A DNA stretch of 64,000 nucleotides, taken from Bin87 sp965217175. Its GTDB lineage: Bacteria > Chloroflexota > Dehalococcoidia > Lucifugimonadales > UBA3495. The stretch covers positions 310,001 to 374,000 of the forward strand of contig OZ244251.1 in the NCBI GenBank assembly GCA_965217175.1, written 5' to 3'. Below are positions 56,759-64,000 of the stretch, piece after piece. A program made the position numbers and the translations under genes. How positions within the stretch are numbered: position 1 is the stretch's first letter; each line of letters starts with the position of its first letter. The notes under the pieces are model-generated. The model made no database searches, was not told where the DNA came from, and worked only from the letters and a program-made list of their open reading frames with translations.

Positions 56759-56806
56759 CTGAGTGCACCTTCCGATGCTCTCACAGAAACGGGAGATTGA
56801 AGACTG

Positions 56807-56812
56807 TATAAT
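56807..56812 (+). promoter_or_regulatory. -10 promoter element
   Basis: A perfect TATAAT lies 67 bases before the small GIY-YIG-like gene. The -35 region is weak, so only the -10 box is claimed. Confidence 0.4.
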
Positions 56813-56878
56813 AGATATAACGAGATGAGCGATGGATCATGTGGAATGGTCGTGCCGCTCCGTTAAGGAGGCGGAACT

Positions 56879-57088
56879 ATGGCAACCCGAGATACCTACA
56901 ATTACACGTACCGAGTAGGTCGCAAGGTGTCGCACCGTGGGATCACTAACAATCCGGGTAGACGCCAGGACGAACATCGGCGATCGCGACCGGGAGGGAA
57001 GTTAACGGTTGACGGAAGGGCGAAGACGCGTACCGGAGCACGCCGTACCGAAAGTCGTCAAACTAAAACCAGAGGCTATTACGCGTAA
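56879..57088 (+). CDS. Small GIY-YIG-like protein
   Basis: The protein has 69 residues, with AAGGAGGCGGAACT before the ATG. The sequence YNYTYRVGRKVSHRGITNNP, then GRRQDEHRRSRPGGKL, matches the first half of a GIY-YIG nuclease fold, with G-I-T-N replacing YIG and the conserved Arg/His region following. The short, very basic C-terminus lacks the metal-binding Glu of active nucleases. Similar short proteins occur widely in bacterial genomes without known function. A hairpin terminator overlaps its stop. Confidence 0.65.
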   Translation: MATRDTYNYTYRVGRKVSHRGITNNPGRRQDEHRRSRPGGKLTVDGRAKTRTGARRTESRQTKTRGYYA

Positions 57089-57132
57089 AATTTTAGCGGC
57101 GCCACCCAATTGCGGACGGCGTCGCTAATTTT
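57087..57132. terminator. Bidirectional-looking terminator hairpin
   Basis: AAAATTTTAGCGGCGCC pairs with GGCGTCGCTAATTTT around a 14-base loop, with a T-rich 3' side. Confidence 0.7.
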
Positions 57133-57146
57133 GGGTACTACGGGCA

Positions 57147-58280
57147 ATGAGCACAGAGAACCTCCCCGTAAGCGAGAGTCTGGACGCAGTATTAAAAATA
57201 ATCCAGGAATTGGCCTCAAAGTCATCGGGCCACGATTTCGTTTACCGTGGCGAGCCAGCGTTGTACGATAAAGTGTCCTCGAGCCTGTATAGGAGGTTCG
57301 AGAACATAGAGGACCCAGACTTCGACATAGCGTTTGTCGAAAGGGAAATCGTTAATGAGGCCGCCAAATACACTCGATACTCAGGCGAATCCACGGAGAT
57401 CGAGATTTTGTCCCAACTTCGGCATAACGGGGGAGACACCAACCTGATTGATTTTACAACCGATTATTTGATCGCGCTCTTCTTTGCGTGTGACGGCGCA
57501 CCGAACGAACATGGACGGGTTGTGATGCTGTCAAAATCAGCATCGGATTATGACCTGGAAGAACCCAGTAGCCCTATCCATCGCGTCATCGCTCAGAAGA
57601 GCGTTCTAGTACGACCGTCCTCGGGTTTTGTCCAACCCAACGATTTCGTGACTATCCCGAGCGGTTTGAAATCGAGGGTATTGGACTACTTGCGCGACTG
57701 CCACGGAGTCTCTACTGAAACAATTTACAATGACATCAATGGATTTATCACGCATCAGGGCATTCACCAAAGCGCTTATACAGAATTCTATCACGCCCTG
57801 ACTTTGGCGAATAATGGAGATGCTCAACTTGCAATCGAGCATTATACGAAGGCGATAGATCTCAACAGACAGAACCCTGCCGCATTTAACAATCGAGGCA
57901 ACGCATATGCAGACTTGGGGGACTACAAGAGCGCAATAGAGGATTACCAGAGAACAATAGAGTTGGATCCAAATCATGCAGTTGGATACTCGAACCTCGG
58001 CTTGGCCCATTATGACCAAGGTAACTATCAGCAAGCGGTTCGAGATTACGACAAAGCTATAGAATTGGATCCTAACCACGATTCGGCTTACTGTAATCGT
58101 GGGGAAGCGCTGCTGCATTTGGCTGAATGGGATAGGGCGAGGGAGGACTTGCTTGAAGCGAAGAGCATGGAACACGACATCATAGCATCGTTCCAACACG
58201 ACTATGCTAGCGTCGCGGAGTTCGAAAGCAAGCACAACCTTCAAGTGCCGAAGGACATCGCGGCTATGCTTGGCGGATAA
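57147..58280 (+). CDS. FRG domain protein with TPR repeats
   Basis: The protein has 377 residues. Residues about 25-200 form an FRG domain: FVYRGEPALYDKVSSSLYRR carries the F-x-x-RG motif, and QLRHNGGDTNLIDFTTDYLI the conserved H-x-G-x-x-T-x-L-x-D-F/W-T segment. Residues about 215-330 hold at least three TPRs (AIEHYTKAIDLNRQNPAAFN; AIEDYQRTIELDPNHAVGYS; AVRDYDKAIELDPNHDSAYC). FRG proteins are found in defence islands and mobile elements; the biochemical activity is unknown. It stands between two terminators, so it is probably monocistronic. Confidence 0.85.
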   Translation: MSTENLPVSESLDAVLKIIQELASKSSGHDFVYRGEPALYDKVSSSLYRRFENIEDPDFDIAFVEREIVNEAAKYTRYSGESTEIEILSQLRHNGGDTNLIDFTTDYLIALFFACDGAPNEHGRVVMLSKSASDYDLEEPSSPIHRVIAQKSVLVRPSSGFVQPNDFVTIPSGLKSRVLDYLRDCHGVSTETIYNDINGFITHQGIHQSAYTEFYHALTLANNGDAQLAIEHYTKAIDLNRQNPAAFNNRGNAYADLGDYKSAIEDYQRTIELDPNHAVGYSNLGLAHYDQGNYQQAVRDYDKAIELDPNHDSAYCNRGEALLHLAEWDRAREDLLEAKSMEHDIIASFQHDYASVAEFESKHNLQVPKDIAAMLGG

Positions 58281-58306
58281 CCGCCACTTCAGAACTCCAT
58301 AGGAAA

Positions 58307-58341
58307 GGCCCCCTTACCCAGGTGAGGGGGCCCTGTTTTTT
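58307..58341 (+). terminator. Rho-independent terminator after FRG-TPR gene
   Basis: GGCCCCCTTACC pairs with GGTGAGGGGGCC, followed within three bases by TTTTTT. Confidence 0.9.
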
Positions 58342-58410
58342 CGGTGCGGTTCGACCGAGTTGCCGCGGTCGCGCATGGTGCCCTGCCGACCACCACGCCG
58401 GAGCCGGCGA

Positions 58411-60120
58411 CTACACAGTAAGGGCGCGCTTTCCAACCACCTCAATACGTGCAGCCAGTACGGGGATCAACCGTTCCAACTGTTCACGCCGCACCTCACC
58501 CATGAGACAAATTTGCAGCCAGTTTCGTTCTCGCAGATATCCGCTGGCGTAGGATGTGAAAAATCCGAACGCTTCCAGCGAACGACCCAACTCGTCAGCG
58601 TCGATTTCATCCGGGGGCAGGGCGATGGTGGTAACTGCGCCGATGCTCTCCGACTCTGAGGCCACCAACTGCAAACCTATGAACCGCAGTTGTTGCCGAA
58701 CCCAACGTCCGTCTTCATCGATCCGTGCCAGCAGCGTGTCGGATTGACGGTCCAACCCGGCGGACAGGGCAGCGAGCAGGTTCGATGACAGCGTGAAGGG
58801 AACTGAACCGGTTTCACCTGTAGCGCAGTAAAGCCCCAGATCCAGGTACCGGGGCAGCGTTTTGTCCGGCGTGGGCATCTGGGAGCAGAACACCAGGGCC
58901 AGACCGGGATATGCGGCCAAACCCTTGCCGCTGGCGGCGGTGGCAAGCCAAACATCGCGAAGGTCGACCGGGATGGCGCCCAGGCTGCTGATGCAGTCCA
59001 GCGCCAGGCGGGTGTCGTAGCGGCGGCAAATGGCTTTGAGGCGGGGTAAATCTGCCAGGGCGCCGGTGGATGTTTCGCAATGAACCGTCCACAACCAACC
59101 GCCGGGCCGAGCGGCCACCGCCGCTTCAATTCTTTCATAGTCCAGCGGGTCGCCCCAACCGTGGAGCACCCTGGAGTAGGTCATACCCATCCGGTCGGCG
59201 TGGTCGAACAGGCGTTGGCCGAACTCGCCGGCAGCAACGATAACGCCGGGAAGGTTGAGGCGCTTGAGTTGTGAGGCCGCCAGGTCGTTGGCCAGGGTTC
59301 CCGACCCGACGGTTACCGATGCGTGGTTGGCGCCGGTCAACTGGGTCAGACGGTTCCGCACGCGACGCAGCATCTGTGCGAACTCGGGGGCGCGGTGAGA
59401 AACCGGAGGTTGCTGGAATGCCCGCACCACGGACTGCGGCATGTCCACCGGGCCAGGGGTCAGGATGACGGGTTCACACGGAGGGCGATCCACCGCCTCG
59501 TGGAAGAGCCCGGCGAACTCGGCGCCAACGTTGCCAACGGGGCGATACATCGGCTGGTAGGGGGCGTCGTCGTCGCCGACCACCGGGCCGAACGGAATGA
59601 AACCGATGTGCCGATACAGGTGCTGCTGCGACACTCGTCCCGACATCACGACGTAATCGTAACCACCGTTGTGGCAGTAGTGGGCCATCATGGTAAGCAG
59701 GCCCGGCAGGACGCGGGTGCGTCGCATACCGGGACGGACGGCAAGGAGGCGCACCTCGCACAGGGAGGCTCCTTCGGCCTGGGGCAGATGCGATTCCAGG
59801 CGTCCCAGTTTTTCATCCAGGGAGAAGGGCCGGCGGTCGCGGACGCAAACCATACCCACCAGTTCATCGCCGCGGCGACAGATGAAGTAGGTATTATCGC
59901 GGTGGAACCGGTCGATGAGTATGCCGTCGGAATTACCGGGATGTTGGGGCACCTCTTCAACGAAGGAGGTGTAATTGAGCTGAGCGATCTCGGCAAACTC
60001 CCAATCTTGGTCCGCTCGTTTGAAGACCAGAGAGTTTGCGTCGTCTCCGTTCTGGCCGTCGGACTCCGGGGAATCCCACTGTGGCGCGGCGGTCGCAAAT
60101 TCTCGTTTCGTTTCCGTCAT
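58411..60120 (-). CDS. GNAT acetyltransferase / class V aminotransferase fusion
   Basis: The protein has 569 residues. Residues about 30-200 look like a GNAT-type N-acyltransferase (YFICRRGDELVGMVCVRDRR, then LCEVRLLAVRPGMR, and HLYRHIGFIPFG). From about 215, ILTPGPVDMPQSVVRAFQQP begins an aspartate-aminotransferase-superfamily (class V) domain with LALDCISSLGAIPVD and the PLP lysine in TAASGKGLAAYPG. It resembles alanine-glyoxylate or 2-aminoethylphosphonate transaminases. The N-terminal half also resembles autoinducer-synthase-like acyltransferases. The two catalytic halves suggest sequential transamination and N-acylation, which is inference. Confidence 0.8.
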   Translation of the reverse strand: MTETKREFATAAPQWDSPESDGQNGDDANSLVFKRADQDWEFAEIAQLNYTSFVEEVPQHPGNSDGILIDRFHRDNTYFICRRGDELVGMVCVRDRRPFSLDEKLGRLESHLPQAEGASLCEVRLLAVRPGMRRTRVLPGLLTMMAHYCHNGGYDYVVMSGRVSQQHLYRHIGFIPFGPVVGDDDAPYQPMYRPVGNVGAEFAGLFHEAVDRPPCEPVILTPGPVDMPQSVVRAFQQPPVSHRAPEFAQMLRRVRNRLTQLTGANHASVTVGSGTLANDLAASQLKRLNLPGVIVAAGEFGQRLFDHADRMGMTYSRVLHGWGDPLDYERIEAAVAARPGGWLWTVHCETSTGALADLPRLKAICRRYDTRLALDCISSLGAIPVDLRDVWLATAASGKGLAAYPGLALVFCSQMPTPDKTLPRYLDLGLYCATGETGSVPFTLSSNLLAALSAGLDRQSDTLLARIDEDGRWVRQQLRFIGLQLVASESESIGAVTTIALPPDEIDADELGRSLEAFGFFTSYASGYLRERNWLQICLMGEVRREQLERLIPVLAARIEVVGKRALTV

Positions 60121-60262
60121 AAGCGTTTCGGGGTGAACCGTTCCTGGCGCGGGTGGGTAGAGTGTGAGTATTAGGAGCCGGATGTGGCAAGCAGCATTAT
60201 ATTAAACGAAACTTCGGAATGATGGTTCGTACCTTACAGCCGGTTTTACCATAATCTTACTA

Positions 60263-60292
60263 TTACACACCATAGTTACGGTGCGCTATAAT
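60263..60292 (+). promoter_or_regulatory. Sigma-70-type promoter for VOC gene
   Basis: TTACAC (60263-60268), an 18-base spacer and TATAAT (60287-60292) lie 60 bases before the VOC protein start. Confidence 0.55.
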
Positions 60293-60352
60293 GCCCATAA
60301 TATCGGCCTGTACACTTACGGGCCACGAAATCTTACGACGGGAGGTATGGTT

Positions 60353-60838
60353 ATGGGATACACACCCAAGCAACTGGGCCATCTGGTAATTAAAGTACGT
60401 GATATCGAACGGAGTGTAGATTTCTACACCAACGTCCTGGGCTTGTCCGTGATGACGGCGCGCCCCGGCGGGATGACTTTCCTCTCCGCCAACACCACCA
60501 TGTCCCATGAATTGGCGCTGGTTCCGCTGGGCATGGATGCCCCGGGGCCCGACGAACGGCGTGTCGGAATGGCGCACATGGCCTGGCAAATGAACTCTTT
60601 CCGCGACCTGAAGGAATTGTACCAGCGGTGCAAGGATCACGGTGTGCGGTTCAAGAGGCTGGGCGATCACGGCATCTCCATGGGCGTTTACATCTTTGAC
60701 CCGGACGACAACGAAATCGAAATTTATTACGAAGCGCCGGAATCGGAATGGGGCAACCGGGAGGGCTTCCTCTTTGAGGGCAACTTCCAGTGGCAGCTTG
60801 ATCCCATCGAGGAACCGGCAGCCGTCGGCGACGATTAG
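60353..60838 (+). CDS. VOC family (glyoxalase/dioxygenase-fold) protein
   Basis: The protein has 161 residues. ATG 60353 is preferred over ATG 60347 because GGGAGG ends seven bases before it. It has QLGHLVIKVRDIERSVDFYT (metal-binding His), VGMAHMAWQMNSFRDLKELY (second His) and GVYIFDPDDNEIEIYYEAPE (metal-binding Glu). The His-His-Glu set fits catechol 2,3-dioxygenase or glyoxalase-like enzymes of one VOC module. The substrate is unknown. It is divergent from the GNAT/aminotransferase fusion. Confidence 0.9.
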   Translation: MGYTPKQLGHLVIKVRDIERSVDFYTNVLGLSVMTARPGGMTFLSANTTMSHELALVPLGMDAPGPDERRVGMAHMAWQMNSFRDLKELYQRCKDHGVRFKRLGDHGISMGVYIFDPDDNEIEIYYEAPESEWGNREGFLFEGNFQWQLDPIEEPAAVGDD

Positions 60839-60862
60839 TCGCCCTGCCAGGTAATTTGAAGG

Positions 60863-60889
60863 CCGGAGCGTCACCCGCTGGCGCTCCGG
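60863..60889 (+). terminator. Hairpin after VOC gene
   Basis: CCGGAGCG pairs with CGCTCCGG around an 11-base loop, followed by a mixed TTCTGTATTT tract. It is a weak intrinsic terminator candidate. Confidence 0.5.
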
Positions 60890-60932
60890 TTCTGTATTTG
60901 CCACCCTGACGGCCTAAACCACCGAACGCAAC

Positions 60933-62513
60933 GTGACGAATTCTGCTGCACCAGTGGAACCCAGCTACGACTACGTAATCATCGGTAGCGGCATTGCCGG
61001 CCTGAACACGGCGCTGTTGGCGGCACGCCACGGCAGCGTGCTGGTGGTCACCAAGGGTCTGATTGACGACTGTAACAGCCGTTACGCCCAGGGCGGCATC
61101 GCGGCGGCAGTGGGGCCCGGCGACTCTCCAAACCTGCACCAGCGGGATACACTGGATGCCGGAGCCGGCCTGTGCGATCCGGCAGCGGTTGGCGTCCTTA
61201 CGGGTCAGGGTCCCGAGAGCATTGCCAGCCTGATCCAGTGGGGCGTGCCGTTCGATACCATTCACGGTCAGATCGCCCTGGGTAGGGAGGGCGCCCACAG
61301 CGTCCCGCGGATCCTGCATGCCGGCGGTGATGCCACGGGTCAGCACATAGAGGACACGCTGGCCGATCGGGTGCGTGCGACCGCCGGGATCACCCTGCTG
61401 GAGTACACTCACGCCATTCGCATCTGCGTCGATGGCGGGGCGGTTAGCGGCGTGGAAACCCTGCATAGCATCGACGGAAATGTGCAGGTATTCCAGAGCT
61501 CGGTGGTGGTGGTCAGCACCGGCGGCGGCGGACAACTCTACCGGTACACGACCAACCCGGAGGTGGCGACCGGCGACGGCGTGGCCCTGGCGTACCTGGC
61601 CGGCGCGGAAGTTATGGACATGGAGTTTTATCAGTTCCATCCCACCGCGCTGTGGCTTGAGGGTGCGCCCACTTTCCTGCTTTCGGAGGCGATGCGGGGA
61701 GAGGGGGCGATTTTGCGCAACGCTGCCGGCGTTCCCTTTATGACCGACCATCACCCGCTGGCAGACCTGGCGCCCCGGGACGTGGTTTCCCGCGCCATCG
61801 CCGACGAGATGGAACGGTTTGACGGCCAGCCGGTGTCGCTGGATATTTCTCACCTGCAGTCGGCGACGGTCAAGGGACGGTTCCCCACGATTTACGCCGA
61901 GTGTTTGCAGTACGGGTTGGATATTACCAGCGGGCCGATACCCGTGGCTCCCGCGGCCCACTACATGATGGGCGGTGTGCGCATCGACACCTGGGGGCGC
62001 ACCAACGTGCCTGGCCTCTACGCCTGTGGTGAGGTGGCGTGTTCGGCGGTACACGGAGCCAACCGGCTGGCCAGCAACTCGCTACTGGACACGCTGGTGT
62101 TTTCCCAACGGCTGGTCGACTCGACGCTAGGCAATGCGCCCGACTACGTGCTGTATGGAAAACCTGGCGATTTCGTGCCCCGGACGCTGGAGGATCGGGC
62201 GATGGTTTGCGCCACCGTGCCGGGACGCAGCCGGGAGAATCTGCAAACCCTGATGTGGCGCAACGTGGGCATTACTCGCAACGGAACCCGTCTGCTGCTG
62301 TCGGCGCGAATTCTGAACCTTTGGCAGCGCACGATGGGTCCCCCCGAGGGGGCCGCCGATTATGAGTTGCGGAACATGCTGGTAGTGGCCCGCCTGATAG
62401 TTGAGGCGGCATTGCAGCGGCGGGAGAGCCGCGGGGCGCATTACCGGGCCGACTTTCCGGAACCTTTGGCCGAGTGGCAGCGGCACATCGTGTTGAGTCT
62501 TGCCGGCCGGTGA
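60933..62513 (+). CDS. nadB: L-aspartate oxidase
   Basis: The protein has 526 residues with a GTG start. It shows DYVIIGSGIAGLNTALLAAR (FAD-binding), RYAQGGIAAAVGPGDSP, HAGGDATGQHIEDTL, MEFYQFHPTAL, VAPAAHYMMGGVRIDTWGRT and a final HGANRLASNSLLDTLVFSQR. This is the NadB pattern of the succinate dehydrogenase/fumarate reductase flavoprotein family. It oxidises aspartate to iminoaspartate for NAD synthesis. nadA and nadC are not adjacent. The next genes are phage structural genes. Confidence 0.95.
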   Translation: MTNSAAPVEPSYDYVIIGSGIAGLNTALLAARHGSVLVVTKGLIDDCNSRYAQGGIAAAVGPGDSPNLHQRDTLDAGAGLCDPAAVGVLTGQGPESIASLIQWGVPFDTIHGQIALGREGAHSVPRILHAGGDATGQHIEDTLADRVRATAGITLLEYTHAIRICVDGGAVSGVETLHSIDGNVQVFQSSVVVVSTGGGGQLYRYTTNPEVATGDGVALAYLAGAEVMDMEFYQFHPTALWLEGAPTFLLSEAMRGEGAILRNAAGVPFMTDHHPLADLAPRDVVSRAIADEMERFDGQPVSLDISHLQSATVKGRFPTIYAECLQYGLDITSGPIPVAPAAHYMMGGVRIDTWGRTNVPGLYACGEVACSAVHGANRLASNSLLDTLVFSQRLVDSTLGNAPDYVLYGKPGDFVPRTLEDRAMVCATVPGRSRENLQTLMWRNVGITRNGTRLLLSARILNLWQRTMGPPEGAADYELRNMLVVARLIVEAALQRRESRGAHYRADFPEPLAEWQRHIVLSLAGR

Positions 62514-62870
62514 AGCGAGTTCGTCTTCGCCCCCTGGCCGAGTGGGTGTAGGGTCTGTCATCGCGACCCCGTAATCGATGCGGGGGTTGGCCATCTCGAT
62601 GAGGCTGAACACACGTAGACGATCCTTCGACAAGCTCAGGACGAACGGCCCGGTGGGGCCGGCCGAGATTGCCACGTCGCTGCGCTCCTCGCGATGACGG
62701 AGGCGTTGGCAATAATGACAGGCGGTGGTTGACGAGCCGGATGACCGGTTTGTAGGCTGAAGAAAATCCAAAAACCAAATAGCCGGTGGGACTGACCTGA
62801 TGCCGGGTCGGTCGCGCCGGCTTTTTGCGTAGCGCTTCGACCCCTCGCTGCACCGGCTGGGGAGGTCGAA
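62514..62870. repeat. Intergenic cluster of short palindromic repeats
   Basis: Between nadB and the prohead protease gene lie three known-looking short repeats: ACCCCGTAATCGATGCGGGG (62563-62583), CCTTCGACAAGCTCAGG (62624-62640), and a GATTGCCACGTCGCTGCGCT motif continuing CCTCGCGATGAC (62667-62698). The first shares its form with insertions 1 and 3 of IS1380 copy 1. No gene is supported in this stretch. A hairpin terminator lies at its end. Confidence 0.75.
62781..62826 (+). terminator. Hairpin with T-tract before prohead protease gene
   Basis: AGCCGG (62781) pairs with CCGGCT (62817-62822), followed by TTTT. The loop is long and partly self-complementary. It probably ends transcription from nadB. 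Confidence 0.5.
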
Positions 62871-63602
62871 ATGATCAACACGCAATTGGGACGCGACCGG
62901 TGGCCGTCGGTGGTGGCGCCTTCGGTGATCGGGCCGGTGGATTCACGGGCGGAGTTGTTGCAGGCGCTGGACGCCTATCGTCGCGGCGTCGCCGGCGCTC
63001 CGGTGGTGTGCAAGGGGTCGCCCGGTATGCCGCGGATTGGAGAGAGCGCCCCGTCAGCGAACGCCGCTGGGAGCCACACCCGGCATTTTCCAGCAGATGG
63101 AATTCCATCGGAGGGCGCTCCGTTAACCGTGGTCGCCTCAACGGACGATGCCGACCGGCACGGCGATACGGTGGCCCTGGACGGCTGGCAACTGGACAAC
63201 TACCGAAGGAATCCGGTGCTGTTGTGGGCGCACGATTACGGTCGGCCTCCCATCGGGCGGGCATCGGACGTGTGGCGCGAGGGCCATGCGCTGGTGGCCC
63301 GCATGGAGTTTGCGCCGACCCGGTTCGCTCAGGAAGTTGAGGGGCTGTACCGGCAGGGGTATCAGCGTGCCGTGTCGGTTGGGTTCAGGCCCGTGCGGTT
63401 CGAGGAACGGCGCGACCTGCGAACCGGCGGTCTGCTGGGCATCAGGTTTCTGGAACAGGAACTGCTGGAGATAAGCGCGGTACCCGTTCCGGCCAACGGG
63501 GCAGCCCTCCTGCAAACCAACGGCTCCGCACACGCTGACCCATCGTCGCCCGCGGCATCGCTGGTGTCGTTGTTGCGAACCTGGCGAGGTGCGGCGTTCT
63601 GA
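62871..63602 (+). CDS. HK97-type prohead protease
   Basis: The protein has 243 residues, with GGGGAGG before the ATG. After an unusual N-terminal extension of about 80 residues it has VVASTDDADRHGDTVALDGW, NPVLLWAHDYGRPPIG (catalytic His), RAVSVGFRPVRF (catalytic Ser) and LLEISAVPVPANGAALL. These are the U35 peptidase signatures. It cleaves scaffold or capsid delta domains during phage head maturation. A major capsid-like gene follows after 118 bases, but no portal or terminase precedes it. Confidence 0.85.
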   Translation: MINTQLGRDRWPSVVAPSVIGPVDSRAELLQALDAYRRGVAGAPVVCKGSPGMPRIGESAPSANAAGSHTRHFPADGIPSEGAPLTVVASTDDADRHGDTVALDGWQLDNYRRNPVLLWAHDYGRPPIGRASDVWREGHALVARMEFAPTRFAQEVEGLYRQGYQRAVSVGFRPVRFEERRDLRTGGLLGIRFLEQELLEISAVPVPANGAALLQTNGSAHADPSSPAASLVSLLRTWRGAAF

Positions 63603-63720
63603 CTGCAAAGACTTCGAGTGCCAGTCCCGGGCGTGCCTGGCAATTGCGTCGCCGGGAACGTCACATACAAAAACACCTGGAAATTATCGCGTTTGAATAA
63701 ACGGAAGGAGCTGATTGGGT

Positions 63721-64000
63721 ATGACCCTATCTACCTGGGAAATGGAAACCATCAAAAACGAAGTGGCCGAGGTGCGCGAGTTTTACCGCCAGCGCCTCGA
63801 CGCCGACCTGCCTCCGCTGCAGGAAGAGATCAGGCGGTTGAGTCAGGCCGTGGGCGAGATCACGGAACGCCGCCGCGAGGCCGAGCGTCAGCAGGTATTG
63901 GCTCAATACATCGGAGGGGCCCGGGGCGGCGAACGGTCGGTGGTTCCCTTCGGCAAGTATCAGGGGATGGACGCACTGGACCTCGCCTGCGTGCGCAGTG
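63721..64000 (+). CDS. HK97-type major capsid protein, N-terminal part (runs off window)
   Basis: ATG 63721 is preceded by GGAAGGAGC. The visible 93 residues read MTLSTWEMETIKNEVAEVRE, then a charged coiled coil (LQEEIRRLSQAVGEITERRR) and GKYQGMDALDLACVRS. A coiled-coil delta (scaffolding) domain at the start of a protein right after a prohead protease is the usual HK97 capsid layout. The fold itself is outside the window, so the call depends on gene order. Confidence 0.6.
   Translation, partial: MTLSTWEMETIKNEVAEVREFYRQRLDADLPPLQEEIRRLSQAVGEITERRREAERQQVLAQYIGGARGGERSVVPFGKYQGMDALDLACVRS

Overview
The window is a high-GC segment that looks like an uncultured Chloroflexota (SAR202/Dehalococcoidia-like) genome. 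This is an inference from gene content: secreted proteins with Chloroflexota-style repeats, a mitochondrial-type aconitase, and many short palindromic repeats and IS remnants. No rRNA, tRNA or CRISPR array was seen. The left two thirds (1-43 kb) is an accessory, heavily IS-scarred region. The right third (43-62.5 kb) is mostly intact housekeeping metabolism, and the last 1.1 kb enters an HK97-type phage morphogenesis module.

Region by region. 0-3.5 kb: the end of a radical SAM/SPASM enzyme translationally coupled to a WG-repeat O-methyltransferase and a histidine phosphatase, convergent with a sugar-nucleotide-type epimerase; this may be a small-molecule pathway of unknown product. 3.6-8.5 kb: decayed genes, a dead IS1380 copy and an IS3 scrap. 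8.6-11.9 kb: a large lipoprotein with W-x-D-G repeats and three PPC domains. 12-15.3 kb: dead transposases and a truncated UvrD-type helicase. 15.5-15.8 kb: a strongly structured leader-like element. 15.9-19.2 kb: a minus-strand operon (DUF309 protein, SagB-type nitroreductase, unknown protein, ABM-like protein). 19.3-21.7 kb: remnants of CbiZ, IS21 and LuxR genes, plus a tyrosine recombinase. 21.7-24.8 kb: secreted FN3/FG-GAP proteins. 25-29.25 kb: a stack of ISNCY remnant, MITE, IS1182 and IS701 elements meeting at CTAG sites. 29.25-35.7 kb: a broken two-gene DISARM class 1 module (drmD, drmMI). 36.2-39.6 kb: a DUF1828-like remnant and a second IS1380 copy carrying a nested IS4-like element. 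39.8-43.1 kb: unknown ORFs, an excisionase-like HTH and a frameshifted integrase with a duplicated 5' end.

43.2-62.5 kb: amt and two glutamine synthetases sit behind a five-box, 11-bp-phased GTNAC array that looks like a GlnR-type operator. They are followed by a queuosine-precursor-type transporter, a small Cys-rich protein, an esterase, a PEP mutase/isocitrate lyase-family enzyme, a DCC protein, an EamA exporter, an Lrp regulator, ferredoxin, a [2Fe-2S] thioredoxin-fold protein, aconitase, a GIY-YIG-like small protein, an FRG-TPR protein, a GNAT/aminotransferase fusion, a VOC protein and nadB.

Two IS1380 copies give a natural before/after comparison: three short palindromic sequences are present in copy 1 and absent at the same positions in copy 2. 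That is direct evidence that these palindromes insert into DNA, including coding DNA.
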